Shown: positions 1-9,589 of the stretch, piece by piece
Layout: every line of letters starts with the position of its first letter
Numbering within the stretch: the stretch's first letter is position 1
Assembly (NCBI GenBank): GCA_007713595.1
Contig: VMRY01000014.1
Location: 1-59,410, forward strand
Source: Sedimenticola thiotaurini
Lineage (GTDB): Bacteria; Pseudomonadota; Gammaproteobacteria; Chromatiales; Chromatiaceae
Direction: 5' to 3'
DNA: 59,410 bases
Notes under the pieces: model-generated
Seen by the model: only the letters and a program-made list of their open reading frames with translations
Databases searched by the model: none
What the model was told of the DNA's origin: nothing
Position numbers and translations under genes: made by a program

Positions 1-189
1 GCCATTGCTGACGATATTGGCAGAGATCTGATTTATGGATCCGAGAGAGTACACGTTGACTTCAACCAGATGCCAGCCACGGCTGCAGGAAAAACATCGG
101 CTAGCATAGCAAAGGGAATGTCTGATCAAGAAACTGGTAATGCGACCGCTATTCCTGATTACCTGGAAGGTCTAAATAGCAACCAATGA
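1..189 (+). CDS. C-terminal end of an unrecognised protein (5' partial)
   Basis: The frame is open from the first base of the window and ends at TGA 187-189, giving 62 residues. They are polar and alanine/glycine rich, with no motif or membrane segment that I recognise. A strong intrinsic terminator follows 20 bases later, which supports this being the true 3' end of a transcribed gene. The stop is in the same frame as the DNA polymerase II remnant downstream, but the residues before the stop do not resemble polymerase, so this is a separate gene. The function is unknown because most of the gene lies outside the window. Confidence 0.55.
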   Translation, partial: AIADDIGRDLIYGSERVHVDFNQMPATAAGKTSASIAKGMSDQETGNATAIPDYLEGLNSNQ

Positions 190-209
190 TTCTTTAAAAT
201 TCAGAGACT

Positions 210-241
210 AGCCAACTATGGAAGCATGGTTGGCTTTTTTA
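210..241 (+). terminator. Rho-independent terminator after the partial first gene
   Basis: The arms AGCCAAC (210-216) and GTTGGCT (229-235) are perfectly complementary, with a 12-base loop, and six T residues follow. It sits just after the stop of the first partial gene. It ends almost exactly where similarity to DNA polymerase II begins, so it would shut off transcription into the polymerase remnant. Confidence 0.8.
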
Positions 242-633
242 TTGCACTGGCACAACAATTTCAAAGAGAACTCTATAGGAAAGTTTTCTTTAATGAACCT
301 TATGAAGAGTACATCAGCGATCTGGTTTCAAATTTAAGAAAAGGAGAGCTGAATGACCAACTGGTCTATAGAAAACGCCTGCGCAGAAAGCTGGAAGATC
401 ATCAACGCAATGTGCAGCCACATGTTCAGGCCGCCAGAAAGCTGGACAGACCCCGCCGCTGGGTCAGCTACGTGATAACACTCAATGGACCAGAACCAAT
501 CGAAAAACTGAACAGTCCGATTGATTATCAACATTATATTGACCGTCAGATCGAACCTGTGGCCGATGGTATTTTACATTTTTTAAATGATAGTTTTGAG
601 CAAATAGCGGCTGATCAGCTAGCGCTTTTCTAA
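226..633 (+). pseudogene. polB: C-terminal remnant of DNA polymerase II (PolB)
   Basis: The 135-residue frame matches the extreme C-terminus of family B DNA polymerase II. Recognisable landmarks are LVYRKRLRR near residue 46, the NVQPHVQAAR segment, NGPEP near residue 88, the SPIDYQHYI block, EPVADGIL, and the terminal LALF. The full enzyme is about 780 residues, so the exonuclease, palm and fingers are all absent. Similarity starts at about residue 8 (base ~244). The nominal ATG lies inside the terminator hairpin of the preceding gene, so there is no credible ribosome binding site. The frame is otherwise intact, which suggests a fairly recent truncation by insertion or deletion. It is unlikely to be a functional polymerase. 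Confidence 0.85.
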
Positions 634-1478
634 TCACTTAACTTGATTGCGGTTGTCTTATGGCAACCATAATTTCTACCGTCCGGCAAAATACACAGCT
701 GATCAAAATAAGTTTCTGGCAGTACTTCAAAACTCTCAATTAGATGGCTCTCATCCAGAGAATCCAAATAACTCATGCAGCAGCCCTGGTGATAATTTGC
801 TCTTCTCCAGGGCGAGGCATACCACTGAATAAAAGCCTGTTTAAGAGAATAGATTTCATCTCCTGATTGCATCATAGTTCGTTCAAAGACTATCGCAATA
901 TCCCGATACCTATCAAAGTTAAGCAATTCATCCCAGAGCTCAGGCCGCCCTTTTTCTTTTAATCGCCAAGCAAAATAGACAGAATAGGCTTGGACATCCG
1001 CTTCGACAGCATAAGTCATTCTGACCATTTCATTCATCGAATAATCGAGGGATTGACGAAAACCCCTTCCTACCTGAACAACATGCCTAAGCTCATGAAT
1101 TACAATGGCTACTTTTTGATAAAAGCTCAAAGAAGATCGTATCGCGAGCACATTAAAGCGATAGTCATAATATCCTCTTGTACCATCAACACGATTTTCG
1201 ATGCAGAATGCAACACGTTTTTTTAATGCGTGATTCATTAAAGCATGTGCCAGTTCTTTTTCTGGCGCAATATAGCTAAATATTTCTTTGAATACTCGCT
1301 CAGCCTGATTTGAGACAATATCAGTTCCAGGATAATAACAGAGCTCCTGACTATCTGGATGCCATTTATTCAAATCGTTATCTGTTGCTGCTGATAAAAA
1401 ATGATATCGGACGTCGCTATAGCAGGACATCGAGAACATCAAGCAAAGAATCACGATTAGCTGTTTAATGATGCTCAC
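630..1478 (-). CDS. Secreted putative zinc metallopeptidase (HExxH type)
   Basis: The 282-residue protein begins (GTG start) with a short basic stretch and a hydrophobic segment (residues ~5-18) ending at a cysteine, so it is exported and may be a lipoprotein, although the lipobox is not canonical. In the middle lies HELRH, a gluzincin-type HExxH zinc-binding helix. About 30 residues later EADVQAYS supplies a likely third zinc ligand (Glu) within a long helix. The rest, including several cysteines, is unassigned. The gene is convergent with the PolB remnant and overlaps its end by 4 bases. Substrate and partners are unknown. The protease assignment rests on the two motifs only. Confidence 0.6.
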   Translation of the reverse strand: MSIIKQLIVILCLMFSMSCYSDVRYHFLSAATDNDLNKWHPDSQELCYYPGTDIVSNQAERVFKEIFSYIAPEKELAHALMNHALKKRVAFCIENRVDGTRGYYDYRFNVLAIRSSLSFYQKVAIVIHELRHVVQVGRGFRQSLDYSMNEMVRMTYAVEADVQAYSVYFAWRLKEKGRPELWDELLNFDRYRDIAIVFERTMMQSGDEIYSLKQAFIQWYASPWRRANYHQGCCMSYLDSLDESHLIESFEVLPETYFDQLCILPDGRNYGCHKTTAIKLSD

Positions 1479-1674
1479 ATTACCAATTGCTATTTGGTAC
1501 CTCCGAGAAATTTTTTACTTGCGATCAATAGTCGACAAAATTTACTACACAATATCAATTTAACTGGCATCCGCTTCCTATTGAATAGCAGAGTATTATC
1601 TGTCCTTACATATCTCCGACCACCCATGAGACCCAATAACTGAGGCTTGTGGATGATCAAAAACTCATTACTCT

Positions 1675-2256
1675 TTACTTCTTCGGTAAGCGACCCAGCA
1701 GATAAAACTCATCATTAGTACGCATACTGGTCAAATTGACCATACGATTTGAAAGCCCAAAGAAGGCTGAGATAGCTCCAATGTCCCAGATATCTTCATC
1801 ACTGAAACCGTGGCCATGCAGTAGTTCATAATCCTCATCCCCTACTTCATTGGCATTCAGGGTAATCTTCAAGGCAAAATCAAGCATCGCCTTCTGGCGG
1901 GGGGTGATATCGGCCTTGCGATAGTTGGCAGCGATCTGATCGGCAATCAGTGAATTTTTTTCACGTATGCGCAGGATGGCACCGTGCGCCACAACGCAGT
2001 AAATGCATTGATTTCTGCTGGATGTCGCGACCACAATCATTTCACGTTCACCCTTTGTCAAACCACTCTCTTTCTCCATCAGGGCATCATGATAGGCAAA
2101 GAAGGCTCGAAATTCATCGGGACGGTGGGCCAAGGCCAGAAAAACATTCGGTATAAAGCCAGACTTTTCCTGGACAGCCAAGATTACTTCTCGAATGTCC
2201 TCGGGCATCTCGTTGATATCGGGTATGGGGAATCGGCTAATGGGTTTGTCTGACAT
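1675..2256 (-). CDS. AhpD-like / carboxymuconolactone decarboxylase family peroxidase-related protein
   Basis: The 193-residue protein has the alkylhydroperoxidase D fold signature: EMIVVATSS, then the redox motif CIYC with a following H (CxxCxxxH), in the ~190-residue uncharacterised peroxidase-related enzyme subfamily. Such proteins reduce hydroperoxides or act as thiol-disulfide partners. The start at 2256 is chosen because a strong GGAGGT lies five bases upstream. A longer in-frame start at 2358 would run translation through an inverted repeat and is rejected. It lies downstream of the liu operon on the same strand but is separated from it by a palindromic repeat, so co-transcription is uncertain. 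Confidence 0.8.
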   Translation of the reverse strand: MSDKPISRFPIPDINEMPEDIREVILAVQEKSGFIPNVFLALAHRPDEFRAFFAYHDALMEKESGLTKGEREMIVVATSSRNQCIYCVVAHGAILRIREKNSLIADQIAANYRKADITPRQKAMLDFALKITLNANEVGDEDYELLHGHGFSDEDIWDIGAISAFFGLSNRMVNLTSMRTNDEFYLLGRLPKK

Positions 2257-2311
2257 GAATACCTCCGCATGAAGCGTTGTTATGGTTAAGTTTTTTGAAT
2301 CTGGATTTAGC

Positions 2312-2395
2312 GGTAGGGTGGGCACGTTTTTTGTGCCCACGTGGATGACACGCAGCAATTAACCGCATGGGCACAGACGACGTGCCCACCCTACC
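2312..2395. repeat. Palindromic intergenic repeat, copy 1
   Basis: Perfect 15-base terminal inverted repeats, GGTAGGGTGGGCACG at 2312-2326 and its complement at 2381-2395, bound an 84-base element. Two smaller hairpins (GGGCAC/GTGCCC) lie within it. It fills the gap between liuE and the AhpD-like gene. A diverged copy lies at 9590-9672. It resembles non-coding REP/MITE-like repeats of gammaproteobacteria. It contains no gene. Confidence 0.8.
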
Positions 2396-2400
2396 TGGAA

Positions 2401-3303
2401 TCAGTCCGCCGCGCTTAGTGCGCGAGCGACTTTAGAAGCCGGATCACGTTGCAGATAGCGGCTGATATAATCACCCGCCTGTAACAGCTTCTCCATATCG
2501 ATACCGGTCTGAATACCCAGCCCATTCAACATATAGAGTACGTCTTCAGTGGCCACATTTCCTGATGCTCCTTTGGCATAGGGACAGCCACCCAAGCCAG
2601 ATACAGAACTGTCGATTATTGATACACCGCGCTGTAACACGGCAAATAGATTGGCCAATGCCTGGCCGTAGGTATCGTGAAAATGAGCCGCAAGCTTTTC
2701 AACGGGCACGGTTTCCGCTACCGCATCGATCATCCGCTGTGCCTTTATAGGCGTACCTACACCGACGGTATCGCCTAGTGAGATTTCGTAGCAGCCCATC
2801 TCATAAAGATGGCGTGCAACATCGGCCACACGTTCAGGCGCAATCTCACCCTCATAGGGACAGCCGAGAACACAGGAGACATAACCACGCACCAATAATC
2901 CATGCTGTTTAGCCTGCGCCATGACATCACTGTATCGGGCAATACTCTCTTCTATAGAGCAGTTGATATTCTTTTGGGTAAAACTTTCAGATGCCGCCGC
3001 AAAGATGGCGATCTCTTTAACGCCAACTGAGAGCGCACTCTCAAGCCCTTTCAGATTCGGAACCAGCATGGGATAACTGACGCCAGGCTTCTGATCAATC
3101 AGCTGAAACAGTTCTGCACTCGATGCCATCTGTGGCACCCATTTTGGGGAGACAAAGCTACCAGCTTCGATAACCGACACACCTGCTTTCTCCAGTCGAT
3201 CGATCAGTCCAAGCTTTACTTCTACAGGTACCGGCGCAGCCTCATTCTGCAGGCCATCCCGTGGCCCTACTTCTACAATCTTTACGCGTTCTGGTAGTTT
3301 CAC
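2401..3303 (-). CDS. liuE: Hydroxymethylglutaryl-CoA lyase
   Basis: The enzyme cleaves 3-hydroxy-3-methylglutaryl-CoA to acetoacetate and acetyl-CoA, the last step of leucine and isovalerate degradation. The 300-residue length is standard for the bacterial enzyme. The N-terminal [12 protein letters not shown] opens the TIM barrel of the HMGL-like family. The family signature [15 protein letters not shown] near residue 230 carries the essential cysteine of the active-site loop. It is the last gene of the liu operon, 73 bases after liuD. No acetoacetate-activating enzyme is recognisable nearby, so acetoacetate must be handled elsewhere. Confidence 0.95.
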   Translation of the reverse strand: MKLPERVKIVEVGPRDGLQNEAAPVPVEVKLGLIDRLEKAGVSVIEAGSFVSPKWVPQMASSAELFQLIDQKPGVSYPMLVPNLKGLESALSVGVKEIAIFAAASESFTQKNINCSIEESIARYSDVMAQAKQHGLLVRGYVSCVLGCPYEGEIAPERVADVARHLYEMGCYEISLGDTVGVGTPIKAQRMIDAVAETVPVEKLAAHFHDTYGQALANLFAVLQRGVSIIDSSVSGLGGCPYAKGASGNVATEDVLYMLNGLGIQTGIDMEKLLQAGDYISRYLQRDPASKVARALSAAD

Positions 3304-3376
3304 TCTCTATACCTTTTCAATAGCGGTAGACTGACAAATGTTTTCAACAACCAATAGACATATAGGATGATCCGAT

Positions 3377-5368
3377 CTACTCGATCACCAGCAAGGCTTC
3401 GCCATCTTCAACCTGATCTCCAACGGCAAAGCGTATCTCTTTAACAATGCCGTCGCTTGGCGCTGAGATGGTGTGCTCCATCTTCATCGCCTCCACAATC
3501 ATCACGGCATCACCTTGTTTAACTTCGTCACCTTCAGCCACATTAATGGCAATAACATTGCCCGTCATTGGCGCAACCAGACTGCCGCTGGCAGCTTCAC
3601 CCTCAAGGGCATCAAGTCGCGGATCGGTCAGGGTAAGCTGCCAGGAACGTCCCTGATGCAGTATGGTCAGTTCTTGATCATGCCGAATCACAGCGACTTT
3701 GAAGCGACGCCCTGACAAATCAGCCAGCAGATCACCATTCTCCAGAATCTCGCCTGACACCAGACATTCGCTCGTTGGAAGTTCCAGCAGATAGGCACCA
3801 TCACGGTAATGTGCCACCACACTGCCCTGCGCGCTCTCTGTCGACCAGTGCAAGGCATGAAAGCTGTCTTGATTCATACGCCAGCCACTGCCAATTCCCC
3901 AGGGAGAAAAGGGATCGTGGGAGTCGGCCTGTTCCTGCAGTGTACGTTTTTGCTCAACCAACAACCCATGAAGTGCAGCTATCGCCAGGATGTCATCCGA
4001 TAAAGATTCAACTACAGGGAAGAGTTCAGCCTCATGCTTCTCAATGAATCCCGTATCCAGTTCGGCATTGGAAAACGCTGGTAAGGCGCAGAGTGTAGAG
4101 AGAAATTCAAGATTGGTGGTTACACCTACGATGCGATAATCCGCCAGTGCCGCACGTAACTTATGCAATGCACTAGCCCGGTCTTCACCCCAGACAATCA
4201 GTTTGGCGATCATCGGGTCATAATGAATACTCACCTCATCACCCTGCTCGACCCCAGTATCGACCCGCACACAAGGGCCCTGCTCAGGTGTCTGCAGATA
4301 GCGCAGTTTCCCGGTTGCCGGCAGAAAATCTTTTGCCGGATTTTCCGCATAGACCCGAGCCTCAAAGGCATGGCCATTGATCTGCAACTCAGATTGAGCC
4401 ATGGGCAGCGGTTCACCGGATGCTACCTTCAGCTGCCACTCGACCAGGTCTTGTCCTGAGATCATCTCGGTTACAGGGTGCTCCACCTGCAAACGGGTAT
4501 TCATCTCCATGAAATAGAACTTGCCATCACTATCGAGCAGAAACTCCACCGTACCTGCACCGACATAACCAATCGCCTTGGCGGCATTGGTTGCTGCCTC
4601 TCCCATTTCAGCGCGCAGTTCAGGGGTCATGCCCGGCGCGGGCGCCTCTTCCAGAACTTTCTGGTGACGCCGTTGAACCGAGCAATCACGCTCAAACAGA
4701 TGGACGGCATTACCCTGTGTATCAGCAAACACCTGCAGTTCCACATGCCGCGGTGACAGCAGATAACGTTCCAGCAACACCTTGTCATCGCCAAATGAAG
4801 ATATCGCCTCACGCTTGGCAGCATTCAGCCCGGTTTCAAAATCGGCCGAACTACTGACCACCCGCATGCCTTTACCACCGCCACCGGCGGTGGCCTTGAT
4901 TAGCAAAGGATAGCCCATCTTATCCGCTTCACTTTTCAGCGTAGCCAGGGATTGATCTTCACCATGATAGCCAGGCACCAGTGGCACATTGGCTTTAGTC
5001 ATGATGATCTTGGCCTCACTCTTCGAGCCCATCGCAACAATCGCCGAGGATGGCGGACCAATAAAGGCGATACCTGCCGCCTGACAAGCTTCTGCGAATT
5101 CAGCATTTTCAGACAGGAAACCATAACCTGGATGAACCGCCTGGGCACCCGATGCCTTGGCGACTTCGAGTATTTTATCGGCCCGCAGATAACTCTCTTT
5201 CGCCGGAGCCGGTCCGATCAGATAGGCCTCATCACACAACGACACATGCATCGCATCAGCATCCGCCTCGGAATAGACAGCCACGGTGGTGATCCCCATG
5301 CGTCGCGCAGTACGGGCAACTCGGCAGGCAATCTCACCTCGATTGGCAATCAGAATCTTGTCAAACAT
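3377..5368 (-). CDS. liuD: 3-methylcrotonyl-CoA carboxylase, biotin-containing alpha subunit
   Basis: This 663-residue subunit carboxylates biotin with ATP and bicarbonate for conversion of 3-methylcrotonyl-CoA to 3-methylglutaconyl-CoA. The layout is a biotin carboxylase N-domain (ILIANRGEIACR at the start), an ATP-grasp domain with a glycine-rich loop (AGGGGKGM), a biotin carboxylase C-domain, a linker, and a C-terminal biotinyl domain with the AMKM motif whose lysine is residue 629. Length and order match MccA/LiuD. It starts 5 bases after liuC. Acetyl- or propionyl-CoA carboxylase alpha chains look similar, but the adjacent liuB and liuC fix the assignment. Confidence 0.95.
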   Translation of the reverse strand: MFDKILIANRGEIACRVARTARRMGITTVAVYSEADADAMHVSLCDEAYLIGPAPAKESYLRADKILEVAKASGAQAVHPGYGFLSENAEFAEACQAAGIAFIGPPSSAIVAMGSKSEAKIIMTKANVPLVPGYHGEDQSLATLKSEADKMGYPLLIKATAGGGGKGMRVVSSSADFETGLNAAKREAISSFGDDKVLLERYLLSPRHVELQVFADTQGNAVHLFERDCSVQRRHQKVLEEAPAPGMTPELRAEMGEAATNAAKAIGYVGAGTVEFLLDSDGKFYFMEMNTRLQVEHPVTEMISGQDLVEWQLKVASGEPLPMAQSELQINGHAFEARVYAENPAKDFLPATGKLRYLQTPEQGPCVRVDTGVEQGDEVSIHYDPMIAKLIVWGEDRASALHKLRAALADYRIVGVTTNLEFLSTLCALPAFSNAELDTGFIEKHEAELFPVVESLSDDILAIAALHGLLVEQKRTLQEQADSHDPFSPWGIGSGWRMNQDSFHALHWSTESAQGSVVAHYRDGAYLLELPTSECLVSGEILENGDLLADLSGRRFKVAVIRHDQELTILHQGRSWQLTLTDPRLDALEGEAASGSLVAPMTGNVIAINVAEGDEVKQGDAVMIVEAMKMEHTISAPSDGIVKEIRFAVGDQVEDGEALLVIE

Positions 5369-5373
5369 CTCTT

Positions 5374-6171
5374 TTAATCCTCTGGTATCCAGGCGGGAGG
5401 GCGCTTATTGAGGAAGGCATTCAATCCCTCTTTCCCCTCATCCGATGCACGTGCAGCGGTAATACGTTGCGCGGTATCCATAATGACCGACTCGCTGGTT
5501 GGTTTACGGGATACGGCAAAGATCAGTGACTTGGCAGCGGCCAATGAACGGGGGCCACCCATCAGCAGTTGATCAATCAAGGCATCGACTTGGGCCTGGA
5601 GTTGCTCTTCAGGAACCACTTCATGCACGAGACCTAATCGATGCGCCTCTACCGAATTAAAACGCTCTGCTGTCAGGAAATAGCGGCGTGCCGCACGTTC
5701 ACCTATGGCTGCAATGACATAGGGAGAGATCACTGCGGGGATCAAACCCAGACGAACCTCAGAGAGACAAAACTTCGCACTTTCACTCGCCACAGCCATG
5801 TCACAACAGGCCACAAGACCCACACCACCGCCAAAGGCCGCACCTTGTACAACCGCTATCGTCGGCTTGGAGAGATTGTTCAGCCGCTCCATCAGACTCG
5901 CCAGCGCCATCGCATCTTTAAGATTTTCTGACTCACTGTAGTCAGCCATGCGCCGCATCCAGCGCAGATCAGCACCGGCTGAGAAACTTTTACCTTCCGA
6001 GCGCAACACCACAATGCGTGCTTTGGGATCAACCTCAACCGATTCAAGTGCCTGCAGCAGCCGATTGATTAGTGTGTCATCAAAGGCGTTATGAATTTCC
6101 GGGCGATTAATGGTGAGTGTTGCCACTCCCCGATCGTCCAGGTCAAGCGTTACTGAATTTTCTGCCATCAT
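5374..6171 (-). CDS. liuC: Methylglutaconyl-CoA hydratase
   Basis: This crotonase-fold enzyme of 265 residues hydrates 3-methylglutaconyl-CoA to HMG-CoA. FSAGADLRWM (oxyanion hole / CoA site) lies near residue 63 and GAAFGGGVGL near residue 110, both typical of the enoyl-CoA hydratase/isomerase family. The FSAGADLRWM form is characteristic of LiuC. The gene lies between the two carboxylase subunit genes, 18 bases after liuB and 5 bases before liuD, as in other proteobacterial liu operons. Two adjacent ATG codons (6171, 6168) are possible starts. Confidence 0.92.
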   Translation of the reverse strand: MMAENSVTLDLDDRGVATLTINRPEIHNAFDDTLINRLLQALESVEVDPKARIVVLRSEGKSFSAGADLRWMRRMADYSESENLKDAMALASLMERLNNLSKPTIAVVQGAAFGGGVGLVACCDMAVASESAKFCLSEVRLGLIPAVISPYVIAAIGERAARRYFLTAERFNSVEAHRLGLVHEVVPEEQLQAQVDALIDQLLMGGPRSLAAAKSLIFAVSRKPTSESVIMDTAQRITAARASDEGKEGLNAFLNKRPPAWIPED

Positions 6172-6189
6172 CTTCCCATCACTCCCTGT

Positions 6190-7797
6190 TTACATCCTGA
6201 AGATGCCGAAGGTGGTCTTTTCAACAGGTGCATTCAATGCAGCGGAGAGCCCAAGACCCAATACGGTACGTGTCTCAGCCGGATCTATGATCCCATCATC
6301 CCAAAGCCTTGCACTGGCATAGTAGGGGTGGCCCTGGTGTTCATATTGATCTTTGACAGGTGTTTTGAAGGCCTCTTCATCTTCAGCCGACCAGTTTTCA
6401 CCCCGCGCTTCCATCGCATCCCGTTTAATCTGGCTCAATACATTGGCGGCCTGATCACCACCCATGACCGAGACCCGGGCGTTGGGCCACATCCAGAGAA
6501 AGCGTGAGCCGTAGGCACGACCACACATGGCATAGTTACCCGCGCCAAAACTACCGCCAACAATAACCGTAAACTTCGGCACCTTGGCACAGGCCACGGC
6601 TGTTACCATCTTGGCACCATCCTTTGCAATACCACCCGCTTCATATTTTTTACCTACCATGAAACCGGTAACATTTTGCAGGAAGACCAGTGGAATACCA
6701 CGCTGGGCACAGAGCTCTACAAAGTGCGCGCCCTTCTGCGCCGACTCGGAAAAGAGGATGCCGTTATTGGCAATGATGCCTACCGGATAACCGTGGATAT
6801 GGGCAAAGCCACAGATCAAGGTTGTACCATAAAGCTTTTTGAACTCATCCAGCTCACTGCCGTCCACCACGCGGGCGATCACTTCACGTATATCAAACGG
6901 CTTGCGCAGATCATTCGGCACGATGCCGTAGATATCCTCTTTTGGATAAAGGGGCTCAACAGGTTGTCGCAGTGTTACCTCGGGTTGTTTGGTGCGATTG
7001 AGTGTCTTGACCACTCGACGGGCCAGGCCCAGCGCATGAGAGTCATTCATCGCATAGTGATCCGTCACACCCGAGATACGGGAGTGCACATCGGCACCGC
7101 CCAGCTCTTCCGCCGTCACCACGGCACCGGTTGCCGCCTTGACCAGTGGCGGGCCACCCAGGAAGATCGTCCCCTGTTCTTTGACGATAATGCTCTCATC
7201 CGACATGGCGGGCACATAGGCGCCACCCGCAGTACAGGAACCCATTACCACGGCAATCTGCGGTATGCCCTGGGCCGACATATTGGCCTGGTTATAGAAG
7301 ATGCGACCAAAGTGTTCACGATCAGGAAACACCTCATCCTGGGTTGGCAGATTGGCACCACCGGAATCCACCAGATAGATACAGGGGAGTCGATTCTCCC
7401 GCGCAATCTCCTGGGCGCGGATATGCTTTTTTACTGTCATGGGGAAATAACTGCCCCCTTTGACCGTCGCATCATTGGCAATAATCATGCACTCCTGCCC
7501 GGAGACACGCCCTATGCCGGTAATCACACCCGCTGCAGGCACTTCATTTTTGTACATGTCGTAAGCGGCAAACTGGGAGAGTTCCAAAAAGGGCGAGCCC
7601 GTATCCAACAATACCCGGATACGTTCACGTGGTAGCAGTTTGCCCCGACTCAGATGCCTGTCACGGGCGCGTTCACCACCACCCTCGGCAATGGTCGCCA
7701 CGCGTTCACGAAGATCTGCCACCAATGCCTGCATGGAGGCCTGGTATTCCCGAAACTGTTCGCTTTTGCGATTGATACTGCTCTTGATGACCGACAT
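6190..7797 (-). CDS. liuB: 3-methylcrotonyl-CoA carboxylase, carboxyltransferase beta subunit
   Basis: The 535-residue carboxyltransferase transfers CO2 from carboxybiotin on LiuD to 3-methylcrotonyl-CoA. It shows both carboxyltransferase halves: an N-terminal part with [12 protein letters not shown] and [17 protein letters not shown], and a C-terminal part with [17 protein letters not shown] and [10 protein letters not shown]. The last block is typical of methylcrotonyl-CoA rather than propionyl-CoA carboxylases. Its ATG overlaps by one base the stop of the upstream gene (TAATG), indicating translational coupling. Confidence 0.95.
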   Translation of the reverse strand: MSVIKSSINRKSEQFREYQASMQALVADLRERVATIAEGGGERARDRHLSRGKLLPRERIRVLLDTGSPFLELSQFAAYDMYKNEVPAAGVITGIGRVSGQECMIIANDATVKGGSYFPMTVKKHIRAQEIARENRLPCIYLVDSGGANLPTQDEVFPDREHFGRIFYNQANMSAQGIPQIAVVMGSCTAGGAYVPAMSDESIIVKEQGTIFLGGPPLVKAATGAVVTAEELGGADVHSRISGVTDHYAMNDSHALGLARRVVKTLNRTKQPEVTLRQPVEPLYPKEDIYGIVPNDLRKPFDIREVIARVVDGSELDEFKKLYGTTLICGFAHIHGYPVGIIANNGILFSESAQKGAHFVELCAQRGIPLVFLQNVTGFMVGKKYEAGGIAKDGAKMVTAVACAKVPKFTVIVGGSFGAGNYAMCGRAYGSRFLWMWPNARVSVMGGDQAANVLSQIKRDAMEARGENWSAEDEEAFKTPVKDQYEHQGHPYYASARLWDDGIIDPAETRTVLGLGLSAALNAPVEKTTFGIFRM

Positions 7798-8399
7798 TAC
7801 CAGCCTCCTGTCACTAACCAGCGATCGACCTGTTCAAGTCGGTCATTTCCCCAGAAGGGTTCGCCATCTACAAAAATGGTAGGCGATCCAAACACGCCTC
7901 TTGTTAACGCGGCTTCAGTTTCTTGTTTTAATCGTGCTTTCACTTCGGGTCTCTGAATCGCTTCAAGTAGTTCATTTGAATCGATACCAAGAGGTACCGC
8001 CAGCTCTGCAACCAGTTGTGGATCTGCACCATCACGCCCTTCAGCAAAAGTAGCGTTATAAACGGCCTTTGCCAGCCTCTTGGCCTTCTCTGGGTCATTA
8101 TCTGTCAACCAGTAAAACGCCCGTGAGGGTGCCAGCGCCGCCTTGGGAAACCCGGCTGGCAGTTGAAAAGGAACGCCTTGCATACGTGCACATCGTTGCA
8201 TGTCATGCAGTGAGTAATCACCCAGCAAGGGAATATCAACCAATGGACGCGCACCGGTTACTGCGAAAGTAGCGCCAACCAGGAAGGGGCGCCAGATCAC
8301 TTCCCGGCCATGCCTGGCCGCCAGCTCATCAATCCTTGAACTGGCCAGATAACCGTAGGGTGAGTAAAAATCAAAATAGAATTCGAGGGGTGCGGCCAT
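7797..8399 (-). CDS. 2-hydroxychromene-2-carboxylate isomerase-like, DsbA/GST-kappa fold protein
   Basis: The 200-residue protein begins with [15 protein letters not shown], the glutathione-binding start of HCCA isomerases, where a serine replaces the cysteines of true DsbA. The C-terminal [20 protein letters not shown] is also family-typical. HCCA isomerases act in naphthalene degradation, but close relatives occur in fatty-acid and branched-chain acyl-CoA operons with an unproven glutathione-linked role. Here the gene is embedded in the liu operon, 3 bases after an acyl-CoA dehydrogenase gene and overlapping liuB by one base. No aromatic-ring degradation genes are present, so naphthalene metabolism is unlikely. 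Confidence 0.85.
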   Translation of the reverse strand: MAAPLEFYFDFYSPYGYLASSRIDELAARHGREVIWRPFLVGATFAVTGARPLVDIPLLGDYSLHDMQRCARMQGVPFQLPAGFPKAALAPSRAFYWLTDNDPEKAKRLAKAVYNATFAEGRDGADPQLVAELAVPLGIDSNELLEAIQRPEVKARLKQETEAALTRGVFGSPTIFVDGEPFWGNDRLEQVDRWLVTGGW

Positions 8400-8402
8400 G
8401 CG

Positions 8403-9539
8403 TCAATCCTCTGCAAGGGCGCGAGAGATGACGATGCGCTGGATATCGCTGGTCCCCTCATAAATCTGGGAGATACGTACATCGCGATAGATACGCTCAA
8501 CCGGGAAATCCTGCAGATAGCCGTATCCACCATGTACTTGGATGGCATCTGAGCAGATCCTTTCTGCCGCCTCGGAGGCAAACAATTTGGCCATGCAGGC
8601 CTGTTTCAGACAGGGCTCACCGGCATCACGCAGAACGGCCGCGTTCATTACCATCAGATGGGCCGCTTCCAGTTGTGTGGCCATGTCCGCCAGACGAAAT
8701 CCGACTGCCTGATGGTTGATAATTGGGGTACCGAAACTCTCCCGCTCCTTGGCGTAACTCAGAGCGGCTTCATAAGCCGCTCGTGCCATACCCACACACT
8801 GGGCGGCAATACCGATGCGACCACTCTCCAGGTTACTTAGCGCAATCTTGTAACCTTCACCCTCTTTGCCGATCAGGTGATCGACTGGTATGCGGCACTC
8901 ATCAAAAAAGATCTGCGCCGTGTCAGAGGCGTGCTGCCCTAGTTTTTTCTCTACATTGGCAACTTTATAACCGGGGTTATCCGTAGGCACTACAAAGGCA
9001 CTGATGCCCCGTTTACCCGCTGCAGGATCAGTCACTGCAAAGACAATGGCGAGCTGTGCGTATTTGCCCGAGGTGATGAACTGTTTGGTCCCATTCAGGA
9101 CATACTCATCACCCGCTCTTACCGCACGCATCTTGAGGGCTGAAGCATCTGACCCGGCTTGGGGCTCTGTCAGACAGAAGCAACCGAGCATCTCACCCGA
9201 TGCCAGTGGTTTCAGATAGGTCTGTTTCAGATAGTCACTACCAAATTTTAACAACGGCCCGCAGACCACCGAGTTGTTGACACTGAGTATGGTAGAGCAG
9301 GCGCCATCGCCTGCGGCAATCTCTTCAATAGCCAGGGCAAAGGAGACATAATCCGTACCAGCACCACCCCACTCTTCAGGCATGGTCATGCCAAACAGGC
9401 CAAGTGCGCCCATCTCTTTCAGTTCATCGGAAGGAAAGATACTCTCCCGATCCCATTCAGCTGCATGCGGTGCCAGCCGCTCCTGGGCAAAGTCCCGTGC
9501 CATGTCACGGATCATGCGCTGTTCTTCGCTGAGGATCAT
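8403..9539 (-). CDS. Acyl-CoA dehydrogenase (short-chain type)
   Basis: The 378-residue flavoenzyme introduces the alpha-beta double bond in acyl-CoA and passes electrons to [16 protein letters not shown] and the FAD-contacting [15 protein letters not shown] segment are visible. The catalytic base is the C-terminal glutamate in [10 protein letters not shown] (residue 361), as in short- and medium-chain dehydrogenases and unlike the isovaleryl-CoA dehydrogenase in the same operon. Likely substrates are butyryl-CoA or a methyl-branched short acyl-CoA. That fits hbd, crt and the thiolase encoded nearby. Exact chain-length preference cannot be read from sequence. Confidence 0.9.
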   Translation of the reverse strand: MILSEEQRMIRDMARDFAQERLAPHAAEWDRESIFPSDELKEMGALGLFGMTMPEEWGGAGTDYVSFALAIEEIAAGDGACSTILSVNNSVVCGPLLKFGSDYLKQTYLKPLASGEMLGCFCLTEPQAGSDASALKMRAVRAGDEYVLNGTKQFITSGKYAQLAIVFAVTDPAAGKRGISAFVVPTDNPGYKVANVEKKLGQHASDTAQIFFDECRIPVDHLIGKEGEGYKIALSNLESGRIGIAAQCVGMARAAYEAALSYAKERESFGTPIINHQAVGFRLADMATQLEAAHLMVMNAAVLRDAGEPCLKQACMAKLFASEAAERICSDAIQVHGGYGYLQDFPVERIYRDVRISQIYEGTSDIQRIVISRALAED

Positions 9540-9589
9540 TCACTGACTCCTGTGGTTTGTTTTGTCTGCCCTGCAACAGGTCTTGATCT

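Noticed and set aside
2257-2358. Longer N-terminus for the AhpD-like protein
   Set aside because: It would be translated from the palindromic repeat; the strong ribosome site is at the shorter start.
2312-2395. Repeat as a simple terminator for liuE
   Set aside because: It lies after liuE, but no T tract follows and a homologous copy sits inside the operon at 9590, so a mobile or REP-like repeat explains it better.
6676-7635. 319-residue open frame on the plus strand
   Set aside because: It is antisense to liuB, a certain gene, and shows low-complexity His/Arg-rich composition without motifs.
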